Below, one piece after another: positions 36,006 through 44,592 of a stretch of DNA of 64,000 nucleotides. The stretch comes from Bacteroidota bacterium. GTDB lineage: Bacteria > Bacteroidota > Ignavibacteria > UBA10030 > SZUA-254. The DNA is taken from positions 193,073 to 257,072 of the forward strand of contig DATDFQ010000015.1 of NCBI GenBank assembly GCA_036522515.1, in the 5' to 3' direction. The notes beneath the pieces are model-generated. The model did not search any database and was not told where the DNA came from. It saw nothing but the letters and a program-made list of their open reading frames with translations. A program made the translations under genes and the position numbers. Numbering within the stretch: position 1 is the stretch's first letter; each line of letters begins with the position of its first letter.

Positions 36006-37274
36006 CTACTTCGACAGAATCATCTTCATGCCGACCGGGGCAACGTTCGATTGCGAAGGAGATCCCGCCCGTAGCTCGTAGAAATAGACTCCGGAGGGAA
36101 GGGCTCTCCCGGCAGCATCCTGAGCGGTCCAGTTGACAGACTCAAAACCGGGTCCGGATTCACCATTCAATAGAGTGGCGACCTCCTGACCGACCGTATT
36201 ATAGACGACGAGGCGAACCATTGTCCGTTCCTGCAGCGAAAAACCTATCGTGGTGGTAGGATTGAAGGGATTGGGGTAATTCTGGTAGAGAGACATCGTC
36301 CGGGGAAGCTCATCGGATCCGCCTACGGCGCTGATACTCGATTGAACCGTCCAATTGCCGCCCCCATTGGTGGTACGGAGAATCGTCCTGCCGTGATCTC
36401 CCACGACAAGCCCCGTATTCGCGTCCTTGAAGGAGACGTCTGAAAAGTTCGCGATGAAAACGCTTTGATCCGTCCAGCTGCTCCCCCCGTTCGTCGTATG
36501 GAGGATCACCCCGTTATTCCCCACCGCCCAGCCGTTGTTCGCATCCCGAAAATAGACCGCATTCAGGTAATTGGTCGTTCCGCTTGTCTGTTTGGTCCAG
36601 GTCGCTCCGCCGTTGACCGTCCTGAGGATCGTTCCGTTGATCCCGACCGCAGTCCCGGTGGAGGAGCTCGTAAAATGGACTCCGTAAAGGTCGCTTGCCG
36701 TCCCGCTCGACTGCTGAGACCAGCTTGCGCCCCCGTTCGTGGTTCTCATGATCACACCGAGATCACCCACGATCGTGGCTGTGTTGGCGTCGATGCAGGC
36801 GATGTTGTCAAGAGGAGTGAGAACTCCCGTGACCTGGTTTTCCCACGTTGAGCCGCCATTCGTCGTATGGAGTATCGTACCTCTGTAACCGACTGCGAAC
36901 CCGTTATTCGCGTCCGCAAATCCAACCCCGAGGAGCGGCTGCGTGCTCCCGGTGGACTGGGAACTCCAGCTTGAACCCGAATTTGCCGTGTGAAGAACGG
37001 TTTGTGTGCCGTTGATCGGGTCCCCGCCCACCGCCGTGCCGACGCTGGAACTGGGGAACGAGAGAGCCAGAAGGTAGGAACTAACTCCGCTATTGACGGA
37101 AGACCAGTTCACCCCTCCGTCGTTCGAGCGAAGGAGCGTTCCGCCGGAACCTACGGCTACCGCCATTGATGTTCCGCAGAATTGGACTCCGGACAAGCTC
37201 CCCTGTGCGTGCACCCCATGTGCTCCCGTCAGGAGCATGGCAGCCACCATCGCAGGCAGTATCGTTCTTTTCAT
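36006..37274 (-). CDS. T9SS cargo: YCF48-like propeller protein
   Basis: A protein of 422 residues from the ATG at 37274 (GGAGGG upstream), the compact form of the propeller family in this window. Signal peptide ending G-V-H-A-Q. The propeller fills residues ~26-340 with blades carrying G-G-x-x-W and A-V-G-x-x-G-x-I-L, starting with the shared S-L-S-G-V-Q-F. The type-A sorting domain follows directly (Y-Q-N-Y-P-N-P-F-N-P to M-K-M-I-L-S-K). YCF48 propellers were first described in photosystem II assembly; here, with a sorting signal, a surface or extracellular role is likely and photosynthesis is not implied. Confidence 0.9.
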   Translation of the reverse strand: MKRTILPAMVAAMLLTGAHGVHAQGSLSGVQFCGTSMAVAVGSGGTLLRSNDGGVNWSSVNSGVSSYLLALSFPSSSVGTAVGGDPINGTQTVLHTANSGSSWSSQSTGSTQPLLGVGFADANNGFAVGYRGTILHTTNGGSTWENQVTGVLTPLDNIACIDANTATIVGDLGVIMRTTNGGASWSQQSSGTASDLYGVHFTSSSTGTAVGINGTILRTVNGGATWTKQTSGTTNYLNAVYFRDANNGWAVGNNGVILHTTNGGSSWTDQSVFIANFSDVSFKDANTGLVVGDHGRTILRTTNGGGNWTVQSSISAVGGSDELPRTMSLYQNYPNPFNPTTTIGFSLQERTMVRLVVYNTVGQEVATLLNGESGPGFESVNWTAQDAAGRALPSGVYFYELRAGSPSQSNVAPVGMKMILSK

Positions 37275-37407
37275 CTCGTGCCCTCCTTCGTTCTCATCGT
37301 GATCCTCAGCATAGACAGACCCAATGTAATCATGTTGCCCGGGGTTGTCCAGTTCATTGTGACCGGATTCACTGGTCGTGGGACGACTCAATTTTGAAAC
37401 ACTTTCC

Positions 37408-37436
37408 ATAATAGCGATCCAGGCCGATTTACTCAA
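37408..37436 (-). promoter_or_regulatory. Predicted promoter of the 36006 propeller gene
   Basis: Minus-strand TTGAGT (37431-37436), 17 bases, TATTAT (37408-37413); leader about 127 nt. Confidence 0.6.
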
Positions 37437-37463
37437 GTGATTCTTGATTAGTATTTTTTAATG

Positions 37464-37498
37464 AAAGAGGGATAGACCTTTCGGCCTATCCCTCTTTT
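37464..37498 (-). terminator. Hairpin terminator of the 37521 gene
   Basis: Twelve-base arms AAAGAGGGATAG/CTATCCCTCTTT, extended by a mismatch-containing GAC/GGC region. The minus-strand T-run is short, but stem and position just after the stop support termination. Confidence 0.7.
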
Positions 37499-37520
37499 GG
37501 TACAGCGGCTCTCCATGAGC

Positions 37521-39425
37521 TTATTTCATTAACATCATTCTCTTCGTCTCGCTGAACTCTTTTCCGCTCGAAACCGCCGTTGCGTGCACCCTGTAGAAGT
37601 AGATTCCGGAGGGAAGCGCCGAACCGGTCCGGTTTGAGGCATTCCACGCGACCGACTGGGAGCCCGCCCCAACCTGTCCATCCACAAGCGTGGCGACTTC
37701 CTGGCCAAGGGCGTTGTAAACGCTCAGGCGCACGACGCTCGGCTCGGGCAGGGCGTAGGAGATCGTCGTGGTCGGATTGAAGGGGTTCGGATAGTTCTGG
37801 GAAACCGAGTACTCTACCGGAATCGACCCTACCTCGGCGCCGGCGGCTTCGGTGATGGCTTTGGCCGCGCGCCCGGTCTTGCCCGTTACTGCGACAGAAG
37901 GGGAGCTGGGAGCATTGCTCACAAAGTTGATGCTCGCGCTTACCGTGGCGTTCTTTGTCGTGGGTGTGAACGTAATCGAAACCGTCTGGCTCGCTCCCGG
38001 CGCCAGGGTGGCGCTGGAAACTCCGACGGTGAAATTCGAACCCGTCGATTGGATGCTGCTGATGGTGAGCGTCGCGGTACCGCTATTCGTAACGGTCACG
38101 GTCGTCGTGGCGCTCGATCCAAGCGCCACGGTTCCGAAGTTGTAGCTCGCCGGGTTGACGGAGCACGCCGGTTGTCCAGTGGTCGCGCCTGTGGCAAAAC
38201 TGTATGCGCCTGAGTATGCGGATGTTCCGCCTGAGTTGGAGGCGCTCACATGCCAGTAGTACGTTGTGCCGTTCGAAAGGCCGCTTACGGAAGAAGACGT
38301 TGCGGTCAGGCCATTCTGGTCCACGACGACCGGCGAGAAGGTGGAGCTCGTCGAAACCTGCAGATGGTACGAAGTGGCGCCCGAGGAAGCGTTCCAGCTG
38401 AGTGTCGGGGCCACGGACTGATTCGTGGCGCCGTTTGCAGGGGAAGCGAGCACGGGAGCGGCAGGCGGCGGGGGCGGTGTGCCGCCGACGGTTTGCTGTG
38501 TCCAGCTTGCTCCGCCATTGACCGTCCGGATGATCGTGGTGCCGTGATCGCCGACCACCAATCCGTTGTTCGCATCGATGAACGAGACGTCAGACCAGTT
38601 TGCGATGGCGAGGCTCTGGCTCGTCCAGCTTGCGCCGCCGTTATTCGTGTGAAGGATCGTCCCGCCGTTTCCGACTGCCCATCCGTTGTTTGCGTCGACG
38701 AAGCAGACCGCGTTCAGGTAGCCCGTGATGCCGCTCGTCTGTCTGACCCAGGTAGATCCGCCGTCTGTCGTTCTGAGTATCGTTCCGTTGACTCCGACGC
38801 AGGTTCCCGTCGAAAGGCTGGTGAAGGAGACGCCATAGATGTCGTTTCCGCCCGCGCCCGACTGCTGAGTCCAGGTCGCGCCGGCGTTCGTCGTCCTCAT
38901 GATAACTCCCAGATCGCCGACGACTGTGGCGGTATTTGCATCGATATAGGCGACATTATCGAGAGTCGAAAGGACTCCCGTGACAATATTCTGCCAGGTT
39001 GCGCCGCCGTCGTTGGTATGAACGAGATGCCCGCCGTACCCTACCGCGAACCCGTTATTTGCGTCCGCAAATCCCACACCGATCATGGGGAGGGCTGTGC
39101 CCGTCAATTGTGAGCCCCAGCTGGAGCCGGAGTTTCCGGTATGCACGACTGTTTGCGTGCCGCTGACCGGATCGCCGCCCACCACTGTTCCAGTGCTTGA
39201 GCTTGGGAAAGCAAGGGCGAACAAATAGGTCGAGGTGCCGCTTGGCTGCGTGGCCCAGGTGATTCCACCGTCGTTCGAGCGGAGGATCGTTCCGGCTGAT
39301 CCGACTGCCACGGCAGTCGTCGAATTGATGTATTTGACCCCGGAGAGGGTCGCCTGCCCGTTCGCATGGTATCCCGCAAGGGTCAGAATGAAGCTTATCG
39401 TCATCAGTCTCAGCGTATTGGTCAT
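37521..39425 (-). CDS. T9SS cargo: YCF48 propeller, Fn3-like and ASPM/Hydin-like domains
   Basis: A protein of 634 residues from the ATG at 39425 (AAGGGCT upstream; signal peptide ending Y-H-A-N-G-Q). The propeller (~25-310) is nearly the same as in the 21494 protein. One Fn3-like domain (L-S-W-N-A-S-S-G-A-T-S-Y-H) and one ASPM/Hydin-like domain (Y-N-F-G-T-V-A-L-G-S-S-A-T) follow, then a sorting domain ending R-M-M-L-M-K. It is thus a shorter paralogue of the 21494 protein with one instead of six Fn3 domains. Its promoter region also resembles that of the receiver-21494 operon, so duplication of the locus followed by domain expansion or loss is likely. Confidence 0.9.
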   Translation of the reverse strand: MTNTLRLMTISFILTLAGYHANGQATLSGVKYINSTTAVAVGSAGTILRSNDGGITWATQPSGTSTYLFALAFPSSSTGTVVGGDPVSGTQTVVHTGNSGSSWGSQLTGTALPMIGVGFADANNGFAVGYGGHLVHTNDGGATWQNIVTGVLSTLDNVAYIDANTATVVGDLGVIMRTTNAGATWTQQSGAGGNDIYGVSFTSLSTGTCVGVNGTILRTTDGGSTWVRQTSGITGYLNAVCFVDANNGWAVGNGGTILHTNNGGASWTSQSLAIANWSDVSFIDANNGLVVGDHGTTIIRTVNGGASWTQQTVGGTPPPPPAAPVLASPANGATNQSVAPTLSWNASSGATSYHLQVSTSSTFSPVVVDQNGLTATSSSVSGLSNGTTYYWHVSASNSGGTSAYSGAYSFATGATTGQPACSVNPASYNFGTVALGSSATTTVTVTNSGTATLTISSIQSTGSNFTVGVSSATLAPGASQTVSITFTPTTKNATVSASINFVSNAPSSPSVAVTGKTGRAAKAITEAAGAEVGSIPVEYSVSQNYPNPFNPTTTISYALPEPSVVRLSVYNALGQEVATLVDGQVGAGSQSVAWNASNRTGSALPSGIYFYRVHATAVSSGKEFSETKRMMLMK

Positions 39426-39463
39426 TTTGGTAGCCCTTTTTGTTTGATTAAAATTACTACCCA

Positions 39464-39492
39464 AATATGCCCTCAAAACGAGGCTGATACAA
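39464..39492 (-). promoter_or_regulatory. Predicted promoter with CCTC-N5-GAGG element
   Basis: Minus-strand TTGTAT (39487-39492), 17 bases, CATATT (39464-39469). The spacer contains CCTC-N5-GAGG (39471-39483), matching the palindrome in the promoter at 25444. Leader about 32 nt. Confidence 0.45.
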
Positions 39493-39724
39493 TCGGGAAA
39501 TCCCCCGGGTCGACTCAGTAATTTCCCTACACCCGACCCTCCATACCCCTAGAAAGAGGCACTTCCAACCCGGAGACCTCTAAAGTTGCGTCCTGGGCTT
39601 GGTTAGAGGGGTTTTAGTGGATGGGAAAAGGGGTGGAGAGGGGAAGATTAACGAGTATTAATGAAGCCGGTGCGGGACCTTCATTCCGGCATGAAAGAGG
39701 GATTTAGCCGGGCTATTCTTGAAT

Positions 39725-39811
39725 TGTCATCCTGAGGGAGCGGAGCGACCGAAGGATCTAGCATCGTACGCCAGAATACCGGAGAGATCCTTCGCTGCGC
39801 TCAGGATGACA
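39725..39811. repeat. Interspersed inverted-repeat element, family B, copy 2
   Basis: TGTCATCCTGAG (39725-39736) and exact complement CTCAGGATGACA (39800-39811), with inner arms GAAGGATCT/AGATCCTTC, so it folds into a long interrupted hairpin. It lies between the 39872 and 37521 genes. The rest of the 39426-39871 gap contains only the promoter at 39464 and the terminator at 39843. Confidence 0.88.
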
Positions 39812-39842
39812 TGGTTTGGGGGAAATTTTGGGAAGAATGAGG

Positions 39843-39866
39843 CTAAAACAAGGGGAGAAACCCCTT
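39843..39866 (-). terminator. Rho-independent terminator of the DUF1573 gene
   Basis: Stem AAGGGG/CCCCTT with loop AGAAA, followed on the minus strand by GTTTTAG, six bases after the stop codon. Confidence 0.65.
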
Positions 39867-39871
39867 AGGAA

Positions 39872-40552
39872 TTACTTCCCTACGGCGTTGAAACCGAGGG
39901 TGACGATGGGAGAGGGTTTGAAGCTTGTGGCCAATTCGAGCTCCCCTTGCAGATACCCGGTTTGGTGCGGTTTCAGGGAGACGACCAGATGGGTTTCCTC
40001 GCCCGGTTTCAGCACCTTCTTGGGCTGGCGGACGATCGAAAGCTGTGAATCCTTCGATTTCACTTTCAGAATCGTAACAGTCTCGGAGGTCACGTTCTTG
40101 AGCCGGAAGGTCTTCGTGGAGGCGGAATCGACCTTTACGTTGTAAAAATACATGTATTCCGGATCAGGTTTGAGGACCTCGAGAATATTCACCGAAAAAT
40201 TGATATTTGCCGGAGATTCAGGATCGTTCGAGACGACCCTGACGGTCTTGCCGATATTTCCCCGATAGGAGCCGATCTTAAAGGTGATGGCCACCTGGGC
40301 GGAATCATGAGGAGCGATCCTCTTGGAAGAGCTGAGTGCGGCGGTGCAACCGCACGTCGCAATCACTGTGTCGATACGTAGCGTCTCGTTTCCGAGATTT
40401 CTGATCGTGACGGCGTGTTTGACGCTCGTCAGGCCGGAATAGAAGTCGCCGAACTGGATCGCCGAGCCGCCCACAATTTCAAGCTTGGGCTGAGCGAGAA
40501 GCGTGGTGAAACCCGCCAACCAGAAGAGGATACCGTATATCAGATGTCGCAT
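39872..40552 (-). CDS. DUF1573 domain protein, exported
   Basis: A 226-residue protein with a signal peptide (M-R-H-L-I-Y-G-I-L-F-W-L-A-G-F, cleavage after L-L-A-Q). It holds two immunoglobulin-like halves. The first is DUF1573, recognised by F-G-x-F-Y-S-G followed by V-I-A-T-C-G-C-T-A-A, the family's C-G-C-T motif, and I-A-P-H-D-S-A-Q-V. The second half (~115-220) is a related beta domain (F-R-L-K-N-V-T-S-E). The family is common in Bacteroidetes and relatives and its function is unknown. The promoter lies so close to the ATG that the mRNA may be leaderless. Confidence 0.88.
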   Translation of the reverse strand: MRHLIYGILFWLAGFTTLLAQPKLEIVGGSAIQFGDFYSGLTSVKHAVTIRNLGNETLRIDTVIATCGCTAALSSSKRIAPHDSAQVAITFKIGSYRGNIGKTVRVVSNDPESPANINFSVNILEVLKPDPEYMYFYNVKVDSASTKTFRLKNVTSETVTILKVKSKDSQLSIVRQPKKVLKPGEETHLVVSLKPHQTGYLQGELELATSFKPSPIVTLGFNAVGK

Positions 40553-40557
40553 AATCT

Positions 40558-40586
40558 AAAATAAACAATTCACGTGAGTTTATCAA
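40558..40586 (-). promoter_or_regulatory. Predicted promoter of the DUF1573 gene (leaderless)
   Basis: Minus-strand TTGATA (40581-40586), 17 bases, TATTTT (40558-40563). Only five bases separate the -10 box from the ATG, so transcription would begin at or next to the start codon; no ribosome site fits. Confidence 0.6.
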
Positions 40587-40652
40587 CGAATTAGTTAGGC
40601 TGCGAGCCCAGGTTTGCTTCAAATCACAGATCTTTTGCTCGATTTTCCCGTT

Positions 40653-40765
40653 GCGGCGCGGAGCGCCGCGGTATGCGTTCCCACGCAGAGCGTGGGAACG
40701 AGGAGTCGGCTTGGTAGGCGCAGGCTTTAGCCTGCGTTTGTTCGGTCTGGCAGGTCGCGCCTACC
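40653..40765. repeat. Mixed palindrome cluster (GTTCCCACGC hairpin plus family A copy 4)
   Basis: Three hairpins: GCGGCGC/GCGCCGC (40653-40669); an 11-base perfect stem CGTTCCCACGC/GCGTGGGAACG with loop AGA (40676-40700); and family A hairpin CGCAGGC-TTTA-GCCTGCG (40719-40736) with a half element GGTCGCGCCTACC at the end. The TAG stop of the adjacent TPR gene lies in the GGTAGG tail of the repeat. Confidence 0.85.
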
Positions 40766-42560
40766 TCTTCTTGGTCTGTAGAGCCCGCGCCTCGGAGAGG
40801 GCGTTTCGGGCGTTTTCCTGGGAGGGATTGATTTCCAATGCTCTCTCATAGTGCGTAATGGCCTCATCGAGCCTCCCCTGCCGCGCGAGGAGAACGCCGA
40901 GATTAAAATGCGCATCGGCCTGGTCAGGGTCGATCCGCACGGCCTCCGAGAACTCCCTCGCCGCGTCCGAGTCCTTTCCCTGTATGGCATAGACGATCCC
41001 CAGGTTGTTGTGGGCATCCGCATGGTCGGGCTTGAGGCGGATCGCCTCCTGCAAATGGGAAATCGCTTCGTCGAATTTTCCCTGGCGGCCGAGCGCCGCA
41101 CCGAGGTTGCTCTGCGCGAGAACGAAGTCGGGTTTCAGCCGGATCGCCTCCCTGTAATGGGCGATCGCGGCATCGATTTCTCCCTTTTTTTCGAGCGCGC
41201 TCCCAAGGTCGTTGTGGGCCAGGAAATTATTCTCAACGACCTCGACGGCATGCCCAAAGACCGAGCTGTTGTCTTTCCAGTAGGCCGTCTGAGTGGCCGT
41301 GAGGTAGATGCACGAAGCGAGGGCGACCAATACCCCTCCCGCGAGCAGTTCCTTCCTGTTGCGCCAGCCGCTGAGGAGGTCGGGAAGCCCCCATGCGATC
41401 ATGATGAAGAGGCCAATAATAGGCAGATAGGTGTACCGGTCGGCCCTCGCCTGTATCCCCACCTGCACGAGTCCGATGACCGGGACGAGCGTCCCGAGAT
41501 ACCAGAACCAACCCACGGGGAGGTAGGGATAGCGCCGCCCCTTGAGCAGGACAAAACCCGTCACAAGGAGGAGGATGAGCGCCGAAACCCCGGTTGTCCA
41601 GAGGGTCAGTGTGCTTCCGGGGTGGGGATAAAAGATCGCGAGACCCGAGGGCCAAAGCGTCTTTTCGATATACACCACATACGACACGATGGCATTTGAA
41701 ACGCGCGCTCCGAGCGGCAGAAGATCCCGCGTCGACATCGCTCCCCCGCCCTGTTGAACGAGGTAGATCGCGACGCTCGAGATGACGGTGAGCGCAATGA
41801 GAGGGATTTTTTCACGAATGACTCTCCCGGTGGAGGATCCGCCGCCCGTACCCTCGCGCGCCTGGGGCTCTTTCGCCGCCCCCGCGGGGTCGCCCGGAAG
41901 CCTCAGCCGGTTCAGCGGCCAATAATCGAGAAGGAGCAAGACGAACGGGAGCGTAACGAGCATCTGCTTCGCCATCAGCCCGACCGCGAACGACAGGAGG
42001 AGTGCGAGGTAGGTTCCGGTGCTCCGCTTCTCGGCGTAAGCTGCGTAACACCACATTGTGAGGATCCAGAAGAAGCCCGAGAGCACATCCTTCCTCTCGG
42101 CGATCCAGGAAACCGATTCCGCATGGAGCGGGTGAAGCGCGAACAGGGCCGCCACAAACGCGCTGGGCCACAACCGGCGCGTCATCCGCCTGAGCGTCAG
42201 GAACAGGAGGAGCGCGCTCGCCGCATGAATCCACACGCTTGTGAGATGATGCCCGCCGGGGTCCATCCCGTAGAGCTGGACGTCGATCATGTGCGAAATC
42301 CACGTCAGGGGATGCCAGTTCGCGGCATATCCGCTTGTCAGCGCCCAGAGGACAGCCTGGGGGCTGATCCCGTCCCGGATATGGGGATTCCTCGTCACAT
42401 AATCCGGGTCGTCGTAGGTGAGGAACTCGTGGCCCCTGACCTGCCAGAAGACCGCGAGAGATGACACGACGAGAAAGAGGCATACCGCGAGATTCAATCG
42501 CCCCGGGGAGATCGCCCCTGCCGCCTGCTCATGTTTCTGCTTCTGTTTCTGTTTCTTCAT
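40761..42560 (-). CDS. TMTC-like membrane protein with C-terminal TPRs (1)
   Basis: A 599-residue protein. After a Lys/Gln-rich cytoplasmic tail the N-terminal ~400 residues are a polytopic GT-C-like domain. Visible motifs are F-L-T-Y-D-D-P-D-Y (loop acid pair expected for sugar-phosphate lipid donors), Y-A-A-N-W-H-P-L-T-W, F-A-L-H-P-L-H-A-E-S-V-S-W-I-A-E-R-K-D and Y-T-Y-L-P. About five tetratricopeptide repeats follow (~430-590; e.g. A-I-x-H-Y-x-E-A-I-R-L-K-P). The layout is that of TMTC proteins, which in animals are O-mannosyltransferases; bacterial members are uncharacterised. It is last in a four-gene operon, 17 bases after its paralogue. Glycosyl transfer to protein is inference. Confidence 0.8.
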   Translation of the reverse strand: MKKQKQKQKHEQAAGAISPGRLNLAVCLFLVVSSLAVFWQVRGHEFLTYDDPDYVTRNPHIRDGISPQAVLWALTSGYAANWHPLTWISHMIDVQLYGMDPGGHHLTSVWIHAASALLLFLTLRRMTRRLWPSAFVAALFALHPLHAESVSWIAERKDVLSGFFWILTMWCYAAYAEKRSTGTYLALLLSFAVGLMAKQMLVTLPFVLLLLDYWPLNRLRLPGDPAGAAKEPQAREGTGGGSSTGRVIREKIPLIALTVISSVAIYLVQQGGGAMSTRDLLPLGARVSNAIVSYVVYIEKTLWPSGLAIFYPHPGSTLTLWTTGVSALILLLVTGFVLLKGRRYPYLPVGWFWYLGTLVPVIGLVQVGIQARADRYTYLPIIGLFIMIAWGLPDLLSGWRNRKELLAGGVLVALASCIYLTATQTAYWKDNSSVFGHAVEVVENNFLAHNDLGSALEKKGEIDAAIAHYREAIRLKPDFVLAQSNLGAALGRQGKFDEAISHLQEAIRLKPDHADAHNNLGIVYAIQGKDSDAAREFSEAVRIDPDQADAHFNLGVLLARQGRLDEAITHYERALEINPSQENARNALSEARALQTKKR

Positions 42561-42577
42561 CCTACCGGTTCCGGGCG

Positions 42578-44512
42578 TTATTTCTGGGCATGTCCGGCCT
42601 TGAGTTCCGCGAGGTATGCTTCGTCCACTTTGAAACCGAGCGATCCCGCGGTGGCGGCGTCGCGGAGCGCGCTTTGATAATCCCCGCGGGAGTGATAGGC
42701 CCGCGACCGCTCATAGTAAGCTGCCGGAAACTTTGGATTCAGCGCGAGGCACGCGTCGAAATCGCTCAGGGCTCCCTCCGCATCGCCGGTATTCGCCCTG
42801 GCGAGGCCCCTCCAGTAATAGGGGTTCGGCTGGCGGGTTTCGAAACGGAGATACTCGTCATAATCGCGGATGGCGGAGGCATACTCCTTCTTCACGCTGA
42901 GTGCGTTCCCGCGATTCAAATAGGCTTCGGGATAATCGGGCTGGAGTTCGATCGCCCTGTTAAAGTCTGCGAGCGCCTCATCGTACTTCGCCAGGTTAAA
43001 ATAGACGGCGCCCCTGCTGTTGAGCGTGACCGGCAGGTCGCGCTTTACGGCGAGCGCCTTGTTCAGGTCGGCGAGGGCGAGATCGTACCGCCCCGTCATC
43101 AGATAGATGTTTCCCCTGTTACTGAACGCTTCGGTGTCGTCCGGCTTTATTTCGAGGGCTTTATTGTAATCGGCCATCGCAAGGTCGAAGCTCCCCGCGC
43201 TCTTATAGGTCAGCGCCCTGTTGTTATACGCCACCGGGACCATGGGATAATTTTTGAGGACATCGGTCCAGAGGGTCAGATTGTCTTTCCACACTTCGCA
43301 CCTCTCCCGCGTCAGGAAAAAGAGCCAGCCGGCATATCCGAGAAGGAGCATCATCAGGACCGGTTTCAAACGCCGAAACCTCTCCGCCTGGCCCCGCGCG
43401 ACGGCGTAGTACCCCTGCCCGATGAGGAAAAAGATGCCGATGTAGGGGAGATAGGTGTAGCGGTCCGCGATGATCGCGCTGCCGACCGGGAGAAGCTGGA
43501 GAACGAGGACCAGCGTGGCAAAATAGAACAGCACTCCGAACGCGACGTCCCGGGTATGCCGTATCGATTTCCAGACGATCGCCCCTCCGAGAAGCAACAC
43601 GACGGGCGAGGCGTAATAGATCAGCGGCAGTTGCCCCCCCGCCCTGAGAGGATAGGGATAGAACGCGGAAAGCGGCGGAGGCAGGACCAGTTTCACCAGG
43701 TACTCGACCGCCCCGTAACAGGCGAACAGCACGCGCTCATAGAGCGGGAAGAGCGTGATATCCTGGATTGCACCCTTCGCCTGCTGGGCGAAAACGGCGA
43801 CGACGCCGAACGCAATCGACAGGACGAGGAAAGGCCACTTCTCCGCGATCGTCTTGACGGTGATTCCCTTCCCGAGATAGTAATCGACGAGAAGGAAGAC
43901 GGCGGGAAGCGTGACGGCCATCCCTTTCGAGAAGAGGGAGAGGACGAAGAGGATCAGCGCGACGGCCAGATACCGCCTGCGATCCCCCTGCGGGCGCAGC
44001 GAGAGAACATAGGCGACAAGAGCCCCCAGGTAGAAGAATGAAAAGAGGACGTCCTTCCGCTCGGAAATCCAGGCCACCGACTCCACGTGGAGCGGGTGGA
44101 TCCCGAAGAGCAGGGCCGTAATGGTGGCGGTCTCCAGCCGCCCGGTGAGGAGCATGATGAACCAGAAGACGAGCGCCGTATTCAGCAGGTGAAGGAGTAC
44201 GTTCGTCACGTGGTAGACGGCCGGGTTGAGCTGGAAGAAGTGGTATTCGACCGCGAGCGAAAGCATCGTCAGGGGATGGTAATTTCCCTCCACGTAGGAA
44301 GAGAAGATGGTCTTAACCCCGCTTCCGGAGAGATCCCTGATGCTGAGGTTCTCGAGGACATAGCCTGGATCGTCCCAGTTCGTGAAACCGTCGGTCAACG
44401 CGGGCGCGAACGAGAGGATGGTTAACCCGAGCACAATGCCGAGCAGGAGAAGCCGCCGCTTGAGCGGCTCCGCCGGAGATGTCCCCCTCTTGTTTTTATC
44501 TTTTCGTGGCAT
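42578..44512 (-). CDS. TMTC-like membrane protein with C-terminal TPRs (2)
   Basis: A 644-residue paralogue of the preceding protein. A basic N-terminus leads to the GT-C-like membrane part (~20-400) with F-T-N-W-D-D-P-G-Y, Y-V-E-G-N-Y-H-P-L-T, F-G-I-H-P-L-H-V-E-S-V-A-W-I-S-E-R-K-D and Y-T-Y-L-P-Y. Six TPRs (~415-625) follow, of the kind Y-N-N-R-A-L-T-Y...A-L-A-D-L-N-K-A-L. The acid pair and the H-P-L-H-x-E-S-V-x-W-I motif are shared by all copies apart from variations in copy 3, so they are probably functional. The gap to the upstream copy is 80 bases. Expected location: inner membrane, TPRs facing the side where acceptor protein is bound. Confidence 0.8.
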   Translation of the reverse strand: MPRKDKNKRGTSPAEPLKRRLLLLGIVLGLTILSFAPALTDGFTNWDDPGYVLENLSIRDLSGSGVKTIFSSYVEGNYHPLTMLSLAVEYHFFQLNPAVYHVTNVLLHLLNTALVFWFIMLLTGRLETATITALLFGIHPLHVESVAWISERKDVLFSFFYLGALVAYVLSLRPQGDRRRYLAVALILFVLSLFSKGMAVTLPAVFLLVDYYLGKGITVKTIAEKWPFLVLSIAFGVVAVFAQQAKGAIQDITLFPLYERVLFACYGAVEYLVKLVLPPPLSAFYPYPLRAGGQLPLIYYASPVVLLLGGAIVWKSIRHTRDVAFGVLFYFATLVLVLQLLPVGSAIIADRYTYLPYIGIFFLIGQGYYAVARGQAERFRRLKPVLMMLLLGYAGWLFFLTRERCEVWKDNLTLWTDVLKNYPMVPVAYNNRALTYKSAGSFDLAMADYNKALEIKPDDTEAFSNRGNIYLMTGRYDLALADLNKALAVKRDLPVTLNSRGAVYFNLAKYDEALADFNRAIELQPDYPEAYLNRGNALSVKKEYASAIRDYDEYLRFETRQPNPYYWRGLARANTGDAEGALSDFDACLALNPKFPAAYYERSRAYHSRGDYQSALRDAATAGSLGFKVDEAYLAELKAGHAQK

Positions 44513-44592
44513 GTGCCTCAGTGACCGCTCGCGCCATCTTTTTTTCTCGTCATCCCGGCGCGTTTTGGGACGGGATCTTGATTGGGTTTCAT

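Noticed and set aside
36006-37274. Photosystem II assembly role for YCF48-type proteins
   Set aside because: The propeller fold is widespread; these proteins carry T9SS sorting signals and there are no photosynthesis genes in the window.
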